Source: a virus. From it: a DNA stretch of 20,283 nt. Location of the stretch: positions 1 through 20,283 of the IMG/VR virus record IMGVR_UViG_3300027859_000097. One strand, given 5' to 3'. Positions 1 through 6,530 of this stretch are shown piece by piece. The number at the start of each line of letters is the position of its first letter. The stretch's first letter is position 1. The notes below the pieces were generated by a model. That model was not told the origin of the DNA. It made no database searches and worked only from the letters and a program-made list of their open reading frames with translations. Position numbers and translations under genes: made by a program.

Positions 1-245
1 GTAGAATGCAACAGGGTAGAGTTTTTGTCCCTGAAGATGCCGCCTGGACTAGCACGTTGGTGGCTGAACTTTTGCGTTTTCCTAACGGCGTGCATGATGA
101 TCAGGTTGATGCACTTGCCTGGGTGGGTTTGATGATGACAGAATATGCTACTTTTTATGAAGCGCCTGAACATATACCTTCTTGGCGAGATAGGTTAAGA
201 TATATAGCAAAAGCCGACAAGAAAAAATCGGCGATGAGTGCGTAA
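1..245 (+). CDS. Large terminase subunit, C-terminal fragment (5' end outside the window)
   Basis: Only the last 80 or so residues of the packaging motor are present; the open frame runs off the left edge (frame set by codons at 3-5, 6-8 and so on). The segment FPNGVHDDQVDALAWVG (about nt 84-134) matches the end of the RNase H-like nuclease domain of large terminases, where the HDDxxDA motif supplies the last acidic metal-binding residues. This domain cuts concatemeric DNA during headful or unit-length packaging. A short basic tail (KADKKKSAMSA) follows. The stop at 243-245 lies one base before the portal ATG, so the two are probably translationally coupled. The ATPase domain must lie upstream. 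The identification rests on this short motif plus the adjacent portal gene. Confidence 0.85.
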   Translation, partial: RMQQGRVFVPEDAAWTSTLVAELLRFPNGVHDDQVDALAWVGLMMTEYATFYEAPEHIPSWRDRLRYIAKADKKKSAMSA

Positions 246-246
246 T

Positions 247-2364
247 ATGGCATATAGTAAAAAACCAAGTAAGAAAGTTAAAGACGCAGAAGAACTAATT
301 CTGGCAAAACAACAGTGGGACTGTTATACAAGAGCCCGCGACAGTGGCCATGATGATTATGTACATATGGCTAAAAAATGCGACATGTACTATAGAGGTG
401 ACCAGTGGGATGAGTTTGACATGCAACAACTTGACGACCAGGGCAGACCCGCTTTAACCATCAACACAATTTTACCTACAATCAATGCAGTGCTCGGAGA
501 GCAAAGCACGAAAAAAGCAGACATCCAATTTAAACCCAGGGGTGGCGGTAACCAAGATGTAGCTGACGTATTAACAAAAGTTTATCAACAAATTTCTGAC
601 AATAACAAACTAGAATGGGTAGAAGCCCAAGTATTTTCTGATGGTCTTATACAAGACAGAGGCTACTTTGATGTGCGTATTGATTTTTCTGATCACGTAC
701 AAGGCGAAGTAAAAATAGAAGCAAAAGACCCAATAGATATTCTTATTGACCCCGACGCAAAACATTATGATCCAAGAACTTGGAATGAAATATTTGAAAC
801 TAAGTGGATGAGTATAGATGAAATAGATGAGGTGTACGGACAAGCCAAAGCAGATAAGCTTAGGTTCTTGGCCGAAACTGGCACAACACTTGGTGCAGAT
901 TCTATGGAATTTGAAGAAGAAAGGTATGGCGACACAGATGAATACAATTACGGACAACAATTTCCAGGTGATCCTGAGAACGCACGTTTACTTAGGTCTA
1001 TTAGAGTTGTCGAAAGACAGTATTATAAACTAAAAGAGTGTATGTTTTATGTAGACCCTGTTACTGGTGACATGCGCGAGGTCCCTTATAATTGGACTAA
1101 GAAAAAAAGAGAATCATTCGCAGATGATTTTGGGCTAGATATTATGACCAAGACCATGCGAAAGGTCCGTTGGACTGTGACAGCAGACACTGTAGTTTTG
1201 TTCGATGACTGGTCTCCTTATTCACAATTCACAATCGTGCCTTACTTTCCGTACTTTAGGCGGGGCAAACCGTTCGGCATGGTACGAAACTTATTATCAC
1301 CACAAGAACAGTTAAATAAAATAACTTCTCAAGAACTGCACATAGTAAACACCACGGCAAACAGTGGTTGGATTGTAGAGTCCGGGTCTCTATCCGGTAT
1401 GACAGCAGATGACTTGGAAGAGCATGGTGCAGAAACTGGCCTCGTACTAGAGTTTAACCGTGGCTCTACACCCCCAGCCAAAATAGGAGCTAACCAAATA
1501 CCTACTGGCTTAGACAAGTTAGGAGCCAAAGCATCAAGAAACATAAAAGAAATTAGTGGTATTACTGATGCTATGTTAGGCCAAGATAGCCCTGAAGTTT
1601 CTGGCGTTGCGATACAACAAAAACAAAATAGAGGCTCTACTATGTTACAAGTACCTCTAACTAACTTAGCTAAAACTAGACAGTATTTAGCAGAGGCTAT
1701 TTTAAAATTAGTACAAGCCTATTACACAGAAGAAAGAGTTTTACAAATTACAGATGAATCTGATCCTTATAAACCTAGAAAACCATTACGTGTTAACCAA
1801 ATGACACCAGAAGGCCAAATCATAAATGATTTAACAGTTGGGGAATATGATGTAGTAGTAACTACTGCGCCTGCCAGAGACAACTTTGACGAAATGCAAT
1901 TCGCTGAAGCTATTGCGTTACGCCAAGCTGGAGTGCCAATACCAAACGACATGATAGTAGAATACTCACACTTATCACGTAAAGCTGATGTGGCTGATAG
2001 AATTAGACAACAAGAAGGTACAGCTGAACCAACACCAGAACAAATAGAAATGCAGAAATTCCAAATGGAAGCACAAATCAGAAGTACGCAGCTTGAAATA
2101 GCTAAGTTAGAAGCTGAAGTTGCTAACCTACAAACGTCTGCCGCACTAAACGCAGCGAAGACCGAAGCAGTAGGAAGTGAACCGCAGTTGAAACTTGCTG
2201 ATATGCAAAGTAAACTACAATCTAAACGTGAAGAGTTGGAACTACGTGAAAGGTTATCAGAACTAACTAATAACATGCGTAAGGAACAAAGCGACACCGC
2301 GGCGGCAGCTAAGATGGCTACTGAAGCAATGAAAAACTTAGACAAAACAGGAGGTACCGAATAA
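247..2364 (+). CDS. Portal protein, P22-like family
   Basis: This is a 705-residue protein from the ATG at 247. A GTG at 238 would add three residues, but neither start has a clear Shine-Dalgarno site, and the ATG sits just after the terminase stop. The N-terminus contains a typical portal segment, YYRGDQW (residues 48-54), then an ILPTINAVLGEQ-like stretch, as in P22-type portals (Pfam P22_portal). Length is close to the roughly 725 residues of P22 gp1. From about residue 596 to 700 the protein is Gln/Lys/Glu-rich and predicted to be a long helix or coiled coil, like the P22 barrel, although I cannot show that structure here. It would form the dodecameric ring at one capsid vertex through which DNA is packaged and ejected and to which the neck binds. 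The stop overlaps the scaffold start by one base (TAATG). Confidence 0.88.
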   Translation: MAYSKKPSKKVKDAEELILAKQQWDCYTRARDSGHDDYVHMAKKCDMYYRGDQWDEFDMQQLDDQGRPALTINTILPTINAVLGEQSTKKADIQFKPRGGGNQDVADVLTKVYQQISDNNKLEWVEAQVFSDGLIQDRGYFDVRIDFSDHVQGEVKIEAKDPIDILIDPDAKHYDPRTWNEIFETKWMSIDEIDEVYGQAKADKLRFLAETGTTLGADSMEFEEERYGDTDEYNYGQQFPGDPENARLLRSIRVVERQYYKLKECMFYVDPVTGDMREVPYNWTKKKRESFADDFGLDIMTKTMRKVRWTVTADTVVLFDDWSPYSQFTIVPYFPYFRRGKPFGMVRNLLSPQEQLNKITSQELHIVNTTANSGWIVESGSLSGMTADDLEEHGAETGLVLEFNRGSTPPAKIGANQIPTGLDKLGAKASRNIKEISGITDAMLGQDSPEVSGVAIQQKQNRGSTMLQVPLTNLAKTRQYLAEAILKLVQAYYTEERVLQITDESDPYKPRKPLRVNQMTPEGQIINDLTVGEYDVVVTTAPARDNFDEMQFAEAIALRQAGVPIPNDMIVEYSHLSRKADVADRIRQQEGTAEPTPEQIEMQKFQMEAQIRSTQLEIAKLEAEVANLQTSAALNAAKTEAVGSEPQLKLADMQSKLQSKREELELRERLSELTNNMRKEQSDTAAAAKMATEAMKNLDKTGGTE
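2349..2355 (+). promoter_or_regulatory. Strong Shine-Dalgarno site for the scaffold gene
   Basis: AGGAGGT lies within the last codons of the portal gene, 8 bases before the scaffold ATG at 2364. It fixes that start and suggests high expression, as expected for a scaffold needed in many copies. Confidence 0.8.
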
Positions 2365-3362
2365 TGGCTAAGAAAGATAATACTAATACTGAAGATAATG
2401 TAGAACTGGCTGTCATGCCAGGAGCTGACCCAGTCCCAGAAGAAGAAGCGGGAAAAGATTTCGAAGTCGATATGAATTTTGAAGATACTCAGGAGGAAGA
2501 AAAAGATGAACTCGAAACTGAAGAAGAACCATCTGAAGAGCTTGAAGAGGAAACAGAAGAGGAAGTCGCTGAAGATACAAGCGAAGACTCAGAAGATTCA
2601 GAACAAGAAAGCGTATTGGCAGAAGATGCACGAGATACACAACAACCTGAGGGAGACGTACAAGCAGGAGTTGATGAAGCAAAAGAACCTATGATACCTA
2701 AATCTAGGTTTGATGAAGTTTTACAAAAACAAAAAGCTTTACAAAAACAACTTGACGACGCTTTAGCACCTAAAATAGAAGATGTAAAAGAAGCTCCAAA
2801 CTTTGACTTTGACGCTAAAGAAGTAGAGTATCAAACTCTTTTAATGGAAGGTGAATCTGAAAAAGCTACACAGTTGAGAAAAGACATTAGAGAAGCTGAG
2901 AAACAACAAATGATGTTTGAGATGCAAGCTAAGATGGGACAGACTGTTACGCAAAACCAAGAACAAGTAGACTTACAAACAAAAGCTACACAACTTGAAT
3001 CTATTTACCCAGAGCTTAACCAAGCTAACCCAAACTTTAATCAAGATAAAACTAATTCAGTGTTAGAGCTAAGAGATGCTTTTATGATCCAAGGGTACAC
3101 TGGGTCAGATGCACTACAGAAATCTGTAGATTTAATAATGGGTAATGCGCCACAAGGAGTAGACCCAGTGCAGAAAGAAATAGTGCAAAAAAAGAAGATA
3201 GCAAATACTAAAAAGAAAATAGAGGCAGCTGAAAAACAGCCACCAACTATGAAAGGTAAAAACAAAGTGGACAAAAAAGTAGATGTAAATAGTATGTCCG
3301 TAGATGATTTTGATGCATTACCCGCTGAAACTTTACGAAGAATGCGTGGAGATTTCGGATAA
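2364..3362 (+). CDS. Capsid assembly scaffold protein
   Basis: The protein has 332 residues and lies between portal and major coat, the usual place of a scaffold. Residues about 15-115 are extremely rich in Glu and Asp, with runs such as EEEPSEELEEETEEE. The middle (about 115-250) is Gln/Lys/Glu-rich and probably helical or coiled coil. Residues about 265-310 are strongly basic (KKKIANTKKKIEAAEK). The final segment, MSVDDFDALPAETLRRMRGD, looks like the short coat-binding tail seen at the ends of many phage scaffolds. It would direct coat assembly around the portal and then leave the procapsid. No protease domain is visible. The assignment rests on position, charge pattern and the tail; sequence identity among scaffolds is generally low. 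The start is set by AGGAGGT at 2349-2355 and overlaps the portal stop. Confidence 0.8.
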   Translation: MAKKDNTNTEDNVELAVMPGADPVPEEEAGKDFEVDMNFEDTQEEEKDELETEEEPSEELEEETEEEVAEDTSEDSEDSEQESVLAEDARDTQQPEGDVQAGVDEAKEPMIPKSRFDEVLQKQKALQKQLDDALAPKIEDVKEAPNFDFDAKEVEYQTLLMEGESEKATQLRKDIREAEKQQMMFEMQAKMGQTVTQNQEQVDLQTKATQLESIYPELNQANPNFNQDKTNSVLELRDAFMIQGYTGSDALQKSVDLIMGNAPQGVDPVQKEIVQKKKIANTKKKIEAAEKQPPTMKGKNKVDKKVDVNSMSVDDFDALPAETLRRMRGDFG

Positions 3363-3364
3363 AC

Positions 3365-3377
3365 TGTGGTATAAATT
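3365..3377 (+). promoter_or_regulatory. Candidate promoter -10 region upstream of the capsid gene
   Basis: TGTGGTATAAATT begins three bases after the scaffold stop. TG-G-TATAAA fits an extended -10 element of a host sigma-70 promoter. A weak -35 (TGGAGA at 3347-3352, 4 of 6 matches to TTGACA) stands 17 bases upstream. The same nine-base core recurs just after the capsid stop (4729-4737). Initiation here would give a capsid mRNA with a leader of about 200 bases. This is pattern matching only. Confidence 0.35.
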
Positions 3378-3383
3378 AAATAA

Positions 3384-3550
3384 GTTCGCACGCAAGAGCG
3401 ATATCTTGCCAGGGTCGGTCCTGTAAAAAATCGTTTCTCGCCAACCACAAGGCGTAAAACTGGTCGGGTTCGTAACCTGTTAAAAAAACGAAACCGTCAC
3501 CCCAACGAAAAAGGGTACACGGATAAAAGTCGCTCCAATAAGTCGACTGG
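3384..3550 (+). ncRNA. Candidate structured RNA leader of the capsid mRNA
   Basis: The 219 bases between scaffold and capsid contain no credible gene and form the longest non-coding stretch of the window. On the + strand I see a series of hairpins: GCAAGA/TCTTGC (3392-3397 with 3404-3409, 6-base loop); CAGG/CCTG (3410-3413 with 3420-3423); CGCC/GGCG (3439-3442 with 3451-3454); GGTT/AACC (3467-3470 with 3474-3477, loop CGT); a longer arm CCGT-c-ACCC pairing with GGGT-ac-ACGG (3494-3522); and AGTCG/CGACT (3528-3532 with 3544-3548). Its base composition is less AT-rich than the final AT-rich bases before the capsid ribosome binding site. I do not recognise a named RNA family. It may stabilise the capsid mRNA, control its translation, or act as a DNA or RNA signal for packaging or processing. 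Confidence 0.45.
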
Positions 3551-3568
3551 TTAATAATTTTTAATTAA

Positions 3569-3573
3569 TGGAG
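3569..3573 (+). promoter_or_regulatory. Ribosome binding site of the capsid gene
   Basis: TGGAG, with GGAG ending 8 bases before the ATG at 3582, is the capsid Shine-Dalgarno site. It lies in an open AT-rich stretch. CTCCA at 3533-3537, in the loop of the last leader hairpin, is its exact complement, so base pairing could mask it. Confidence 0.7.
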
Positions 3574-3581
3574 ACATTATC

Positions 3582-4727
3582 ATGGCAAATACAAACTTTG
3601 CTGCGTTGACCAGTGAACAATTAACCATCTGGTCTCGTGATTTTTGGCGTGTCGCTAGAAACATGTCTTTCGTTAACCAATTCGCGGGTGCGGGTTCAAA
3701 CGCAATGGTTCAGAGAATTTCTGAACTTACCCAATCTGAAAAGGGAGCTAGAGCAGTATTAACTCTTTTAGCTGACATGACAGGTGACGGTATCGTTGGA
3801 GACAACACCCTAGAAGGTAACGAAGAGGCATTAAGAGCTTTTGACATCGTCGTAACAATTGACCAACTAAGATTTGCGAACAGACTGTCTGGTAGACTGG
3901 CTGATCAAAAATCAGTTGTGAACTTTAGGGAACATTCAAGAGATGCACTTGCATATGCAATGGCTGACAGAATGGACCAATTAGCATTCCTTACTATGAG
4001 TGGTATAGGGTATAACCTTAAGAACAATGGTGCGTTAAGACCATCAATGAACTCAGGGCAAAACCTAAACGACTTAGAGTTTTCAAGTGCTGTAAGTGCG
4101 CCAACCTCTAATAGACATAAGAGAGTGGATGCAACTAGTGGTCTTGTAGCTGGTGATGTTACTGCTTTAGAAGCAGCTGACAAACTTAGCTATAAAACTA
4201 TCGTTGATCTAAAAGCATATGCTAAAGATCAATACATCAGAGGCCTAAGAGGCGCAGGTAACGATGAGACATTCCATCTTTTCGTAACTCCGCAAGTTAT
4301 GGCTGACCTTAAACTTGACTCAGATTTCCTTGCTAACGTAAGGCAAGCTGGTGTTAGAGGACCGCAATCAAGCTTGTTCTCTGGCTCATCAAGTCTAATG
4401 GTTGATGGCATTATGATCCACGAGTTTAGACACGTGTTTAATACAAGTGGTGCTACATCTGGTACATCATCAAATGCAGGAGCTGCTGGTTATAAAGGCG
4501 GTGCAAATGCGGATGTAAACTATTCAAGATGTATATTTGCAGGTGCGCAAGCATTAGCTATGGCTGATATTGGTATCCCTGAAATAGTTGAAGACACATT
4601 CGACTATGGAAACCAAAATGGTATTTCAATTGGTAAAATATTTGGACTCAAGAAGCCTAAGTATCATTCAGACGTAACAGGTCAGGATGAAGACTTTGGT
4701 GTTATTGCGTTAGATGTTGCATACTAA
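3582..4727 (+). CDS. Major capsid protein, N4-gp56 family
   Basis: This 381-residue protein makes the capsid shell and is probably the most abundant virion protein. The N-terminus (LTIWSRDFWRVARN) and the region from about residue 68 to 150 resemble the N4-gp56/DUF4043 (Phage_capsid_3) coat family. Key stretches are GDGIVGDNTLEGNEE, then FDIVVTIDQLRFANRLSG, then MADRMDQLAFLTMSG. N4 gp56 has about 400 residues, so the length fits an HK97-fold coat protein without a fused scaffold domain, consistent with a separate upstream scaffold gene. A Gly/Ser/Ala-rich segment near residues 286-305 may be a surface loop. The start is fixed by the TGGAG site. The gene sits alone between a structured leader and a strong hairpin, which suggests separate control of its dosage. 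Confidence 0.9.
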   Translation: MANTNFAALTSEQLTIWSRDFWRVARNMSFVNQFAGAGSNAMVQRISELTQSEKGARAVLTLLADMTGDGIVGDNTLEGNEEALRAFDIVVTIDQLRFANRLSGRLADQKSVVNFREHSRDALAYAMADRMDQLAFLTMSGIGYNLKNNGALRPSMNSGQNLNDLEFSSAVSAPTSNRHKRVDATSGLVAGDVTALEAADKLSYKTIVDLKAYAKDQYIRGLRGAGNDETFHLFVTPQVMADLKLDSDFLANVRQAGVRGPQSSLFSGSSSLMVDGIMIHEFRHVFNTSGATSGTSSNAGAAGYKGGANADVNYSRCIFAGAQALAMADIGIPEIVEDTFDYGNQNGISIGKIFGLKKPKYHSDVTGQDEDFGVIALDVAY

Positions 4728-4728
4728 T

Positions 4729-4741
4729 TGTGGTATATTTT
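4729..4741 (+). promoter_or_regulatory. Second copy of the TGTGGTATA motif, candidate promoter
   Basis: TGTGGTATATTTT begins two bases after the capsid stop and shares TGTGGTATA exactly with 3365-3373. It reads as an extended -10 (TG-G-TATATT). I find no good -35 at the usual distance: TAGATG at 4711-4716 matches TTGACA at only 3 of 6 positions. Initiation would occur inside or close to the adjoining hairpin, which weakens the promoter reading. Confidence 0.25.
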
Positions 4742-4768
4742 ATGGGTGGTCACTAATGGCCACCCATA
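4741..4768 (+). terminator. Strong hairpin after the capsid gene, possible terminator or mRNA-stability element
   Basis: Bases 4741-4752 pair with 4757-4768 around a four-base CTAA loop, giving a 12-pair stem with one G-T wobble. The outer part is TATGGGTGG with CCACCCATA. The hairpin lies between the capsid stop and the Shine-Dalgarno site of the next gene, the position of T-phi after T7 gene 10. The downstream bases (TTTAAGG) are not a proper T-tract. Partial termination, protection of the capsid mRNA 3' end, or a processing site are all possible. Confidence 0.55.
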
Positions 4769-4771
4769 TTT

Positions 4772-4777
4772 AAGGAG
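4772..4777 (+). promoter_or_regulatory. Shine-Dalgarno site deciding the start at 4785
   Basis: AAGGAG stands 7 bases before the ATG at 4785. It favours this start over an in-frame TTG at 4728, whose translation would run through the hairpin and has no such site. Confidence 0.75.
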
Positions 4778-4784
4778 TAAAATT

Positions 4785-5111
4785 ATGTGGATAATATCAG
4801 AAGAAGATAAATCAGTAGCTTCAACTTGGGGCGCAGTTATACATTTAAAAGCTGGAGAACCAAGACAAGTTGGACATGACTTAGGATTGTTATGTTTACA
4901 AGCGGGCTGTACAGAAGTTAAAGAAGCTAAAGCAGCTAAAAAAGTTGTTGAAGAAGTCGTTGAAGAAGTGATAGTAGAGGATGTTGTTGAAGTAGACTAT
5001 GATGCTATGACTAAAGTACAACTTGAGGAACACGGACGTACTTTAGGTATTGAACTTGACAGACGCAAAAAGAAATCAGATTTAATAGAGGAATTAAAAG
5101 CAGCGGAGTAA
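4785..5111 (+). CDS. Small virion-cluster protein with HeH/LEM-like C-terminal domain
   Basis: The protein has 108 residues. The first 45 or so form a small globular-looking region (WIISEEDKSVASTWGAVIHL, then a Cys-containing stretch). A Lys/Glu/Val-rich linker follows, with repeats such as KKVVEEVVEEVIVEDVVEV. The last 35 residues (YDAMTKVQLEEHGRTLGIEL and KKKSDLIEELKAAE) match the helix-extension-helix pattern of HeH/LEM or SAP-like domains: Thr-Lys then Leu, a Gly-Ile turn, then Lys-Lys-Ser and Leu-Ile. Such domains are common in small proteins beside phage coat and head-completion genes and may bind DNA or protein. Its place directly after the coat suggests a head decoration, head completion or joining role; that is inference. 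The start is chosen from AAGGAG at 4772-4777. Confidence 0.65.
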   Translation: MWIISEEDKSVASTWGAVIHLKAGEPRQVGHDLGLLCLQAGCTEVKEAKAAKKVVEEVVEEVIVEDVVEVDYDAMTKVQLEEHGRTLGIELDRRKKKSDLIEELKAAE

Positions 5112-5115
5112 TATT

Positions 5116-5853
5116 ATGGCAGGGACACTGACAGGAGCTAATTTATTAGCACGAATAAAAGATATCTTACAAGACAACACAAGCGTTAGATGGCCAGAAG
5201 CAGAATTGCTAAGGTTCGTAAACGATGCGCAAAGAGAAATTGTTAACTACAGACCGGAGTCTTCGGCGACTACTTCTAATGTGCAATTAGTCACGGGTAC
5301 AAAACAAACACTGCCAAGTGGGGGTTTACGGTTAATTAAAGTAACTAGAAACATGTCTGATGCTTCTGGTGGTGCTACAGGTAAAAGAGCAGTTAGGATT
5401 GTAAATGTAGATATCCTTAATACTCAAGAGCCAGATTGGAATGATCCAACTGTAGCTGGAGATGCAGCTCATGGAACGGTAGTTAAACACTATATATTTG
5501 ATGAAGATGACCCAAGAAACTTTTACGTGTATCCAGGCGTAGCCGGAAATGCGTACGTAGAAATTGTGTTTTCTAATTCACCAACTGACTTGGCAAATAC
5601 TTCAGCTACTATTTCTGTAGATGATATATATGCAAATGCTATTGTGGATTATGTGTTATTTAGAGCTTACCAAAAAGATTCTGAGTATGCAGGTAACGCA
5701 CAGCGTGCTGGAACGCACTATCAGTTATTCTTAAATTGCATTGGACAGGGTTCGCAGGCGCAAGAACTAGTTAGCCCAAACAACGATAGAACTGCAAATA
5801 TAGGTGCTGCAGCCCCAACCATACCTGTACCGCCGCAAGCACAAGGTAGATAA
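5116..5853 (+). CDS. Head-tail connector-like protein (DUF6682-like), first of a tandem pair
   Basis: This 245-residue protein begins with two helices (LLARIKDILQD and WPEAELLRFVNDAQREIV), as found in phage adaptor and connector proteins and in the DUF6682 family. A beta-rich middle follows (VQLVTGTKQTLPSGGLRLIKV), then a segment with EPDWNDPT and an FYVYPGV motif. A further helix (DDIYANAIVDYVLFRAYQKD) and a closing helix (AGTHYQLFLNCIGQG) come near the end. The last 25 residues are Pro/Gln-rich. This resembles the fold expected for the ring that attaches below the portal, like T7 gp11 or P22 gp4, although direct sequence similarity to those is not evident to me. GGAG lies at 5105-5108 before the ATG. 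It shares layout and motifs with the next gene. Confidence 0.65.
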   Translation: MAGTLTGANLLARIKDILQDNTSVRWPEAELLRFVNDAQREIVNYRPESSATTSNVQLVTGTKQTLPSGGLRLIKVTRNMSDASGGATGKRAVRIVNVDILNTQEPDWNDPTVAGDAAHGTVVKHYIFDEDDPRNFYVYPGVAGNAYVEIVFSNSPTDLANTSATISVDDIYANAIVDYVLFRAYQKDSEYAGNAQRAGTHYQLFLNCIGQGSQAQELVSPNNDRTANIGAAAPTIPVPPQAQGR

Positions 5854-5855
5854 CT

Positions 5856-6530
5856 ATGGCAGCGTATTCTTCTTTAGTAAAAGAAGTTTTACCATACGTG
5901 CCTATGTGCCCCGACAGTCTTGTCGAGCAAAACATACGATCTGCTACTATTGAGTTTTGTGAAAGATCAAAAGCTTATGTATTAGATATGGACCCATTTA
6001 CCACCATTTCTGGTGTGTATGAGTACGATTTTGAAATACCAACCGGCACGGAAGTCCATCAAGTTTTATATATGACAGAAGATGGGAACGATATGGACCC
6101 TATCAGCCCACGTAGCCTAGAGTTAAATTACCCAGACTGGAGAGATAGAACTGGCAATCCTCATGTGTATTTGCAAAAAACACCAACTACTTTTTGGATA
6201 GTGCCTGTGCCCAGTGGGGCAAGACAAGTTATTGCTAGTGTGGCATTAAAACCTAGTAGGACTTCAAATAATATAGACACTACAATCTCTAACCAATACA
6301 GAGATGCAATTATATATGGCGCTTTATATAGATTATTACGTATGCCAAGCAGAGAATGGACAGACGTAGCAGCAGCTAGAGAATATTTAGCACAGTTTAA
6401 TAATGAAATTACCCAAGCAGAACTAAAAGCAAGAGGCGGAGACCTTGGAGTAAAGAGAGCAGTTAAGTACAAAGGAATAGGAAGGCCAAGGAGGCGCTAT
6501 GGAAGATATGGAAAGGAGATTGACTACTAA
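5856..6530 (+). CDS. Head-tail connector or adaptor-like protein, second of a tandem pair
   Basis: The protein has 224 residues. It repeats the plan of its neighbour: an N-terminal helical part (SLVKEVLPYVPMCP and LVEQNIRSATIEFCERSKAY), a beta-rich middle with YPDWRDRTGNP and TTFWIVPVPSG, a helix NQYRDAIIYGALYRLLRMPS, and a last helix AAAREYLAQFNNEI. The tail is highly basic (GRPRRRYGRYGKE), which could contact DNA in the channel. By position it corresponds to the T7 gp11/gp12 slot, but it is far too short to be a gp12-type nozzle. A role as neck ring or tail adaptor is inference. Its last 32 bases overlap the start of the next gene in a different frame. Confidence 0.65.
   Translation: MAAYSSLVKEVLPYVPMCPDSLVEQNIRSATIEFCERSKAYVLDMDPFTTISGVYEYDFEIPTGTEVHQVLYMTEDGNDMDPISPRSLELNYPDWRDRTGNPHVYLQKTPTTFWIVPVPSGARQVIASVALKPSRTSNNIDTTISNQYRDAIIYGALYRLLRMPSREWTDVAAAREYLAQFNNEITQAELKARGGDLGVKRAVKYKGIGRPRRRYGRYGKEIDY
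6488..6494 (+). promoter_or_regulatory. Shine-Dalgarno site for the GNAT-like gene
   Basis: AAGGAGG, inside the preceding gene, ends 4 bases before the ATG at 6499 and 13 before the in-frame ATG at 6508. The spacing is a little short for the first and long for the second; I chose 6499. A second site (AAAGGAG, 6512-6518) lies just downstream. Confidence 0.6.

Noticed and set aside
238-246. GTG start for the portal gene three codons upstream
   Set aside because: It has no Shine-Dalgarno site and a weaker start codon; the ATG at 247 follows the terminase stop directly.
1767-2345. Long reverse-strand open frame of 192 codons opposite the portal gene
   Set aside because: It lies wholly opposite a well-supported coding region, has a Ser/Ala/Cys-rich composition typical of a codon-bias shadow, and no recognisable domain. 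Other reverse frames in the window are rejected for the same reason.
3464-3480. T-arm-like stem-loop (TTCGTAA loop) suggesting a tRNA
   Set aside because: The loop lacks the conserved A at position 58, and there is no acceptor stem, anticodon arm or CCA-type end around it.
4728-4784. TTG start adding 19 residues to the HeH-like protein
   Set aside because: The added codons lie in the post-capsid hairpin, and AAGGAG at 4772-4777 clearly serves the ATG at 4785.
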